DNA of 16,794 nucleotides from CAZXFH01 sp964640055 (GTDB lineage Bacteria; Fidelibacterota; UBA2242; JAFGTP01): assembly GCA_964640055.1 (NCBI GenBank), contig CAZXFH010000057.1, positions 1 through 16,794 of the forward strand. Reading direction: 5' to 3'. This document shows, piece by piece, positions 13,488 through 16,794 of this stretch. The translations under genes and the position numbers were made by a program. The stretch's first letter is position 1. Each line of letters starts with the position of its first letter. The notes below the pieces were generated by a model. The model was not told where the DNA came from. It did not search any database and was given only the letters and a program-made list of their open reading frames with translations.

Positions 13488-13620
13488 AAATTTTAAATCA
13501 ATCTCCCCTCCTGCTTCCCGTCTCCCCGCCTGCTCGGCGCAGTCAGGCAGGCTGCCTCCTGCTTCCTGCTTCCCGTTTCCTTTAATTGTCCTTCGCCTGC
13601 CTGGCGGCAGACAGGCGAGA
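13488..13620 (+). repeat. Composite repeat R, copy E (partial) with nested palindrome
   Basis: Degenerate left part (aaattttaaatcaatc) then the R palindromic core (cctgctcggcgcagtcaggc) and cctcctgcttcctgc. It is followed at 13595-13616 by the palindrome GCCTG-cctggcggcaga-CAGGC set inside a cttcg...cgagag repeat unit. I see nothing recognisable between here and the MarR-type gene except a short motif (caatgggactgagg, about 13777) shared with position 470. Confidence 0.75.
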
Positions 13621-13850
13621 GAAAAAATAATGATCCAAATCACACATTCTAAATTCAATTTTTGAACAAACAAATTATTTTGTATATTATGAGCGTATTT
13701 ACGAGCAGATTCCCACACTGTTTTGCATCTCCTTCCATCCGATACCAGCACTGCTCATTTGCCCTTATTCAGTCGTCAATGGGACTGAGGAGGGCGAAGC
13801 CATGAGTAACCCTCTCAATTAACCCTAGTAGAAACAAAATCAACCCTGTT

Positions 13851-14153
13851 ATGAATTCCGACGAACTCAACCTGACTATCTTGCGTAAAGCCGAAGCGCT
13901 GGATAACCAGCGCCACCTGGCCGACGAACTGGGTCTCAGCGTCGGCAAGATCAACTATGTGATCCGGGGACTGATCAAAAAGGGCTTTCTCAAGATGGAA
14001 CGCTTTGCCCGGCAAAATAATAAGCAAAAATACCGCTACCTGCTAACCGTCAAAGGATTCCGTGAAAAAGTCCGGCTCACCGAACGCTTTATCAAAAAGA
14101 AAAAACAGGAATACGAAGAACTGCTGGCTGAACTGGAAGCGATGAAGAAATGA
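13851..14153 (+). CDS. EPS-associated MarR-type transcriptional regulator
   Basis: A 100-aa winged-helix protein. Residues 7-75 form the DNA-binding fold: LTILRKAEALDNQRHLADELGL has the first helices, SVGKINYVIRGLIKKGFLKM the recognition helix and wing start, and KYRYLLTVKGFREK the end of the wing. The C-terminal helix LTERFIKKKKQEYEELLAEL is charged and probably dimerises. Length and the S-x-G-K-x-N-Y and L-L-T-x-x-G signatures match the MarR-like family associated with exopolysaccharide loci (TIGR04176 type). Start is ATG 13851; no strong ribosome binding site is seen. No polysaccharide gene follows, so its targets are probably elsewhere on the chromosome. Confidence 0.85.
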   Translation: MNSDELNLTILRKAEALDNQRHLADELGLSVGKINYVIRGLIKKGFLKMERFARQNNKQKYRYLLTVKGFREKVRLTERFIKKKKQEYEELLAELEAMKK

Positions 14154-14168
14154 GTACCCTCTCACAGT

Positions 14169-14252
14169 GTAGAGTTTACCCCGACCTGCATGTCCGGCGT
14201 CTGCCTGTGCGTATCATAACGCAGACAGGTAATAAAATGGAGACTGGTCGGG
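14169..14252. other. Structured spacer with left arm of a 15-bp inverted repeat
   Basis: GTAGAGTTTACCCCG (14169-14183) is the exact reverse complement of 15854-15868 beyond the DUF4143 gene. CCCGACC (14180-14186) pairs with GGTCGGG (14246-14252), and GTCTGC/GCAGAC plus TGCGT/ACGCA can pair inside, giving a nested hairpin. No gene lies between 14154 and 14338. Confidence 0.55.
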
Positions 14253-14338
14253 ACCACGTCTGCTCCAAAGAAGTAACTCGCAAATCATTCTGCATATAAA
14301 ACAAATACCGGCATTTTCGTTCTATACATAAAACAATC

Positions 14339-15589
14339 ATGAATACAGAACTGCTTAAAAAAATCATCATCGAGAACCAGGAATTCATCCGTAAGGTGGA
14401 TGTCAAACCCAGGCGCGTGACGATTGAAAAAACCGCCAATGTTGTTTTCGTAGGTCCGCGGCGCGCCGGAAAAACCTTCGCCATGTTCCAGATAATCAAA
14501 AACAGGATCGCCGAAGGTTTACCGTTAACCTCGGTTCTGTATATCAATTTTGAGGATGAACGATTGCTGGAACTGACCAGCCGCGACCTCCATCTGCTCT
14601 TGGAAGCCTGGCGTGAACTATTTGATCAAAAACCGGTCATTTTTTTGGACGAAATCCAAATCATTGAGGGCTGGGAGAAATTCGCGCGTCGGCTCGCCGA
14701 TACTAAATACCAGGTCTTTATCACCGGCAGCAACGCCGGTATGCTCAGCAGTGAAATCGCCACCACCCTTGGCGGTCGCTTTATGATCCAGGAAATTTTT
14801 CCCCTTACCTTCGCTGAATATCTCCAAATGAAAAATATATTCCTGGAAACCAACTGGCGCTATTCCGAACAACGCTTTGACATCAGAAAACATTTCGACG
14901 ATTACTTTTACTACGGCGGCTTTCCGGAGATCATGCAATTTGAACATAAACGGATGTGGCTCAACAATCTCTATCAAAAAATATTTTTTGGAGACCTGAT
15001 CGCCCGGTATAATATCAGAAACGACTTTGCGTTGAAATTAATGGTTAAAAAACTGGCGGAAAGTGTTCATGATGAAATGAGCTTTAACCGCATCCGGCAT
15101 ATTATCCAGTCAGCCGGCGTTAAAATCGGTACAGCGACGATCATTGAATATGCAAAATACCTCTCTGAAACCTGGCTCATATTTGACGTTAAAAACCATG
15201 ATGCCAAAATCACCGAAAGGGAATCGTCCGGGAAATACTATTTTATCGACAACGGAATTCTGGCGCTTTTTCTAATCAATCCGGAAACCATCCTCCTCGA
15301 GAATCTCGTCGCCTGTCATCTGCGACAATCCTATGGCAAAGATATCTTCTTTGTCAAACGCGGTACGGAAGTGGATTTTTATATCCCATCCGCTGATCTG
15401 CTGATCCAGGTTGCTTACCAAATCAACACCCCGGATACCGAAAAACGCGAAATGAACGCTCTGCTTAAATCAGCCGATGAACTCAGCGTGAAAAACCTTC
15501 TGATTATTACCCTGGATACGGAAAATACAATTTCGGCCAACAAGCATACCATTCATATCACCCCTATCTGGAAATGGCTGCTCGAATAA
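14339..15589 (+). CDS. AAA_14/DUF4143 ATP-binding protein
   Basis: A 416-aa protein. Walker A is VGPRRAGKTF (K45) after an NVVFV strand; Walker B is VIFLDEIQII (D104, E105); sensor FITGSNAGML lies at 127-135; GGR at 145-147 and the family-typical IFPLTFAEYL at 153-161 follow, then DYFYYGGFPE at 188-197. The C-terminal DUF4143 domain has the strand KYYFIDNGILALFL and then RGTEVDFYIPSADLLIQV, resembling a restriction-endonuclease-like core (E, D and Q on consecutive strands). The family is widespread and often in repeat-rich regions; its role is unknown. The start at ATG 14339 matches the family. The gene stands alone, bracketed by structured DNA with a 15-bp inverted repeat. Confidence 0.9.
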   Translation: MNTELLKKIIIENQEFIRKVDVKPRRVTIEKTANVVFVGPRRAGKTFAMFQIIKNRIAEGLPLTSVLYINFEDERLLELTSRDLHLLLEAWRELFDQKPVIFLDEIQIIEGWEKFARRLADTKYQVFITGSNAGMLSSEIATTLGGRFMIQEIFPLTFAEYLQMKNIFLETNWRYSEQRFDIRKHFDDYFYYGGFPEIMQFEHKRMWLNNLYQKIFFGDLIARYNIRNDFALKLMVKKLAESVHDEMSFNRIRHIIQSAGVKIGTATIIEYAKYLSETWLIFDVKNHDAKITERESSGKYYFIDNGILALFLINPETILLENLVACHLRQSYGKDIFFVKRGTEVDFYIPSADLLIQVAYQINTPDTEKREMNALLKSADELSVKNLLIITLDTENTISANKHTIHITPIWKWLLE

Positions 15590-15700
15590 CCTCTCGCCAC
15601 GTTCGTCAAGTTCGCCACGTAAGAAATAAATATAAAAAAAAATACTTTGCCCCGGTGAACCGGGATTCACCCTGTTAAATATTCCGTGTTTTGTTGCTTT

Positions 15701-15843
15701 GGATAGGATATTTTATCCCGCTATCCAGAAAACCACGTATGTAAACACGTGGATGAATGGTTTTCTGGGCGGGATTCCGCCCAGACTCCGCCTAATGGCG
15801 GAGTAAAAGAAGGAACCCCGGCTGTAAAGCCGGGGGGCTCCAT
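15701..15843 (-). ncRNA. Hairpin-array element, copy 2 (structured DNA or RNA)
   Basis: Opposite orientation to copy 1. On the + strand: GGATAG/CTATCC (15701-15725); a hairpin CAGAAAACCA/TGGTTTTCTG (15726-15767) with inner CCACGT/ACGTGG; CTGGGCGG/CCGCCCAG (15765-15784, loop gatt); CTCCGCC/GGCGGAG (15786-15803, loop taat); CCCCGGCT/AGCCGGGG (15816-15835, loop gtaa) and then ggctcca. Read on the - strand the order matches copy 1. The element lies 111 bases after the DUF4143 stop. The perfect short-loop stems are far beyond chance. A role as mobile-element end, guide-like RNA or attachment site is open. Confidence 0.6.
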
Positions 15844-15853
15844 AATTATTTAA

Positions 15854-15868
15854 CGGGGTAAACTCTAC
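15854..15868. repeat. Right arm of the 15-bp inverted repeat
   Basis: CGGGGTAAACTCTAC is the exact reverse complement of 14169-14183. Together the arms bracket 1.7 kb holding the DUF4143 gene and hairpin-array copy 2. No target-site duplication is visible outside the arms. Confidence 0.55.
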
Positions 15869-15871
15869 TTT

Positions 15872-15935
15872 GCGTATTTTGCCTGCCTGGCGGCAGACAG
15901 GCGAGAGGTATTAAATTAGCGCCCTTCGCGAGAGA
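15872..15935. repeat. Nested palindrome in a cgagag repeat
   Basis: GCCTG-cctggcggcaga-CAGGC at 15881-15902, embedded between tttgcgtattt and gcgagag, plus a further cgagaaac-type unit (gcgcccttcgcgagag) at about 15919-15935. Confidence 0.7.
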
Positions 15936-16003
15936 CTAAAATGAAAAACTTCGCCCTACTCCCCTGAAGTGGATAGTTTGCGGTTAAGATGCGCACATAG
16001 CTA

Positions 16004-16037
16004 TTGAAAAGGCCGGAATATATACCTATATTTAGGT
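16004..16037 (+). promoter_or_regulatory. Promoter and overlapping operator of the phd-parE operon
   Basis: TTGAAA (16004-16009), a 17-base spacer and TATATT (16027-16032) make a good sigma-70-like promoter. The inverted repeat ACCTA-tatt-TAGGT (16024-16037) overlaps the -10 box. Phd/YefM antitoxins normally repress their own operon by binding palindromes at the promoter, so this is the likely operator. Confidence 0.65.
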
Positions 16038-16062
16038 CGTAATACTGATGATAGGAGCTGAT

Positions 16063-16350
16063 ATGAGCACAATTAATATTTCACAAGATATCGTTCCGGT
16101 TGGCGAATTCAAAACCGGAATATCAAAATGGTTAAAGAGTATTCGGAGTAAAAATCATCCCGTCGTCATAACACAAAATGGCAAACCGGCCGGAGTATTA
16201 ATAACACCAGAAGAATATGATAAACTAACTTATACAAAATCATTTACCGAATCCATAAATCGGGGAATTCATGATATAGAATCAGGAGCCACATTTACAA
16301 CTTCCGAAGTGAAAGAAAAAATTCAGGAATCCAGAAAAAGCGGGATATGA
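16063..16350 (+). CDS. Phd/YefM family antitoxin
   Basis: A 95-aa antitoxin. The N-terminal DNA-binding part has the family pattern DIVPVGEFKTGISKWLKSI, then PVVITQNGKPAGVLITPEEYDKL. The C-terminal third (FTESINRGIHDIESGATFTTSEVKEKI) should wrap around the toxin. ATG 16063 is chosen over ATG 16048 because aggag at 16053-16057 is 5 bases before it and would lie inside the longer version. The end overlaps the toxin start by four bases (ATGA). It neutralises the toxin and represses the operon together with it. Confidence 0.9.
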   Translation: MSTINISQDIVPVGEFKTGISKWLKSIRSKNHPVVITQNGKPAGVLITPEEYDKLTYTKSFTESINRGIHDIESGATFTTSEVKEKIQESRKSGI

Positions 16351-16625
16351 AGATAATCTGGACACGTGAAGCATTAAAGAACATCATCGAGCTTGAGAAT
16401 TATATATCGGAAGATAATCCACATAAAGCGGTAGAGTTTACCGATTCACTTATGAATAAATGTGACTATCTCATTGATAATCCGGATATCGGGAGGATTG
16501 TTTCTGAGTTATCTGATCCGAGTATTAGAGAATTAATTCACAAAAATTACAGAATTGTATATCGTCATATCGGTGAAGAAATACAAATATTAACAGTTTT
16601 TGAAGGGCACCGTCTTTTTCCTTAA
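16347..16625 (+). CDS. ParE/RelE family toxin
   Basis: A 92-aa RelE/ParE superfamily toxin: MKIIWTREALKNIIELENYI, then P-H-K-A-V-E-F, C-D-Y-L-I-D-N-P-D-I-G-R, R-E-L-I-H-K-N-Y-R-I-V-Y-R and the C-terminal QILTVFEGHRLFP. ParE members inhibit gyrase and RelE members cleave mRNA on the ribosome. The PxxGRxV and YRIVYR...VxxxxHxxR-type strands fit a ParE-like member, but the target cannot be fixed from sequence. Full length, with no damage seen. Translationally coupled to the antitoxin. Confidence 0.9.
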   Translation: MKIIWTREALKNIIELENYISEDNPHKAVEFTDSLMNKCDYLIDNPDIGRIVSELSDPSIRELIHKNYRIVYRHIGEEIQILTVFEGHRLFP

Positions 16626-16637
16626 GAGCTTTGATCA

Positions 16638-16674
16638 GTCAGCAAGCAAGTGCGAACCATCGCTTGCACCTGAC
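16638..16674. other. Imperfect hairpin after the toxin gene
   Basis: GTCAG/CTGAC outer arms and GCAAG-t-GCGA/TCGCTTGC inner arms form a bulged hairpin 13 bases after the toxin stop. There is no T-run, so a Rho-independent terminator is uncertain. Confidence 0.35.
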
Positions 16675-16744
16675 GGCGCGAGCTGCGGCATGATTTTGGA
16701 TTTGCGACATTTTTCAGTGTTATTTGTAATAAAATAATTAGCGA

Positions 16745-16794
16745 ACTTTGCCTGCCCGACACTGGCGGGCCTGCCTGGCGGCAGACAGGCGAGA
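16745..16794. repeat. Two stacked palindromes in a cgagaaac-type repeat
   Basis: GCCCG/CGGGC (16754-16770) abuts GCCTG-cctggcggcaga-CAGGC (16769-16790), between aactttgc and gcgaga, running off the window end. It is the third copy of this nested palindrome in the window. Confidence 0.7.

Overview
The window looks like an accessory, repeat-rich stretch of a scaffold from an uncultured bacterium. There is a run of 100 Ns at 6866-6965, so it is a scaffold and not a finished sequence. The host cannot be named with confidence. The mix of short intergenic repeats ending in cgagaaac, four-helix-bundle (S23-type) genes, archaeal-type single-gene ATPases and an EPS-associated MarR-type regulator is what I would expect from an environmental lineage of the Bacteroidota/Chlorobi/Marinimicrobia/Calditrichota side of the tree (FCB-like). 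This placement is inference. No rRNA, tRNA, CRISPR array, integrase or intact transposase was seen. All recognised genes are on the + strand.

Layout. 1-591: intergenic repeats. 592-1978: a four-helix-bundle gene caught in a nearly exact 659-bp tandem duplication that also carries the C-terminal remnant of a second such gene. 2012-2654: a 56-aa protein overlapping a nucleotidyltransferase (toxin-antitoxin-like pair). 2818-3512: a DUF5674 protein overlapping an unknown helical protein, preceded by a CCCTCA microsatellite. 3570-4568: a long coiled-coil protein. 4910-5622: an overlapping MNT-HEPN toxin-antitoxin pair. 5845-6423: a lone WbpD/WlbB-type sugar N-acetyltransferase with a zinc-ribbon-like tail. 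6424-7039: duplicated repeats interrupted by the assembly gap. 7040-8062: a SatD-family protein and a four-helix membrane protein. 8306-12897: three archaeal-type (ATPase_2/STAND-like) ATPases in a row, each alone between repeat blocks. 13851-14153: an EPS-associated MarR-type regulator. 14339-15589: an AAA_14/DUF4143 ATPase. 16063-16625: a Phd-ParE/RelE toxin-antitoxin operon with a readable promoter and operator.

Working together. The coherent units are the nucleotidyltransferase pair, MNT-HEPN, SatD plus its membrane partner, and Phd-ParE. The ATPases look like independent one-gene cassettes separated by direct copies of a roughly 200-bp composite repeat, which gives a route to gain, loss and reshuffling by recombination. 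The regulator and the acetyltransferase point to a nearby surface-polysaccharide locus, but no other sugar genes are present.

Best candidates for something undescribed: (1) a hairpin-array element present twice in opposite orientation (about 9994-10187 and 15701-15843), whose stems differ by compensatory base changes; (2) two-copy palindromic operators with 15-bp spacing placed directly against the starts of two of the ATPase genes; (3) the repeat-bounded ATPase cassette array itself.
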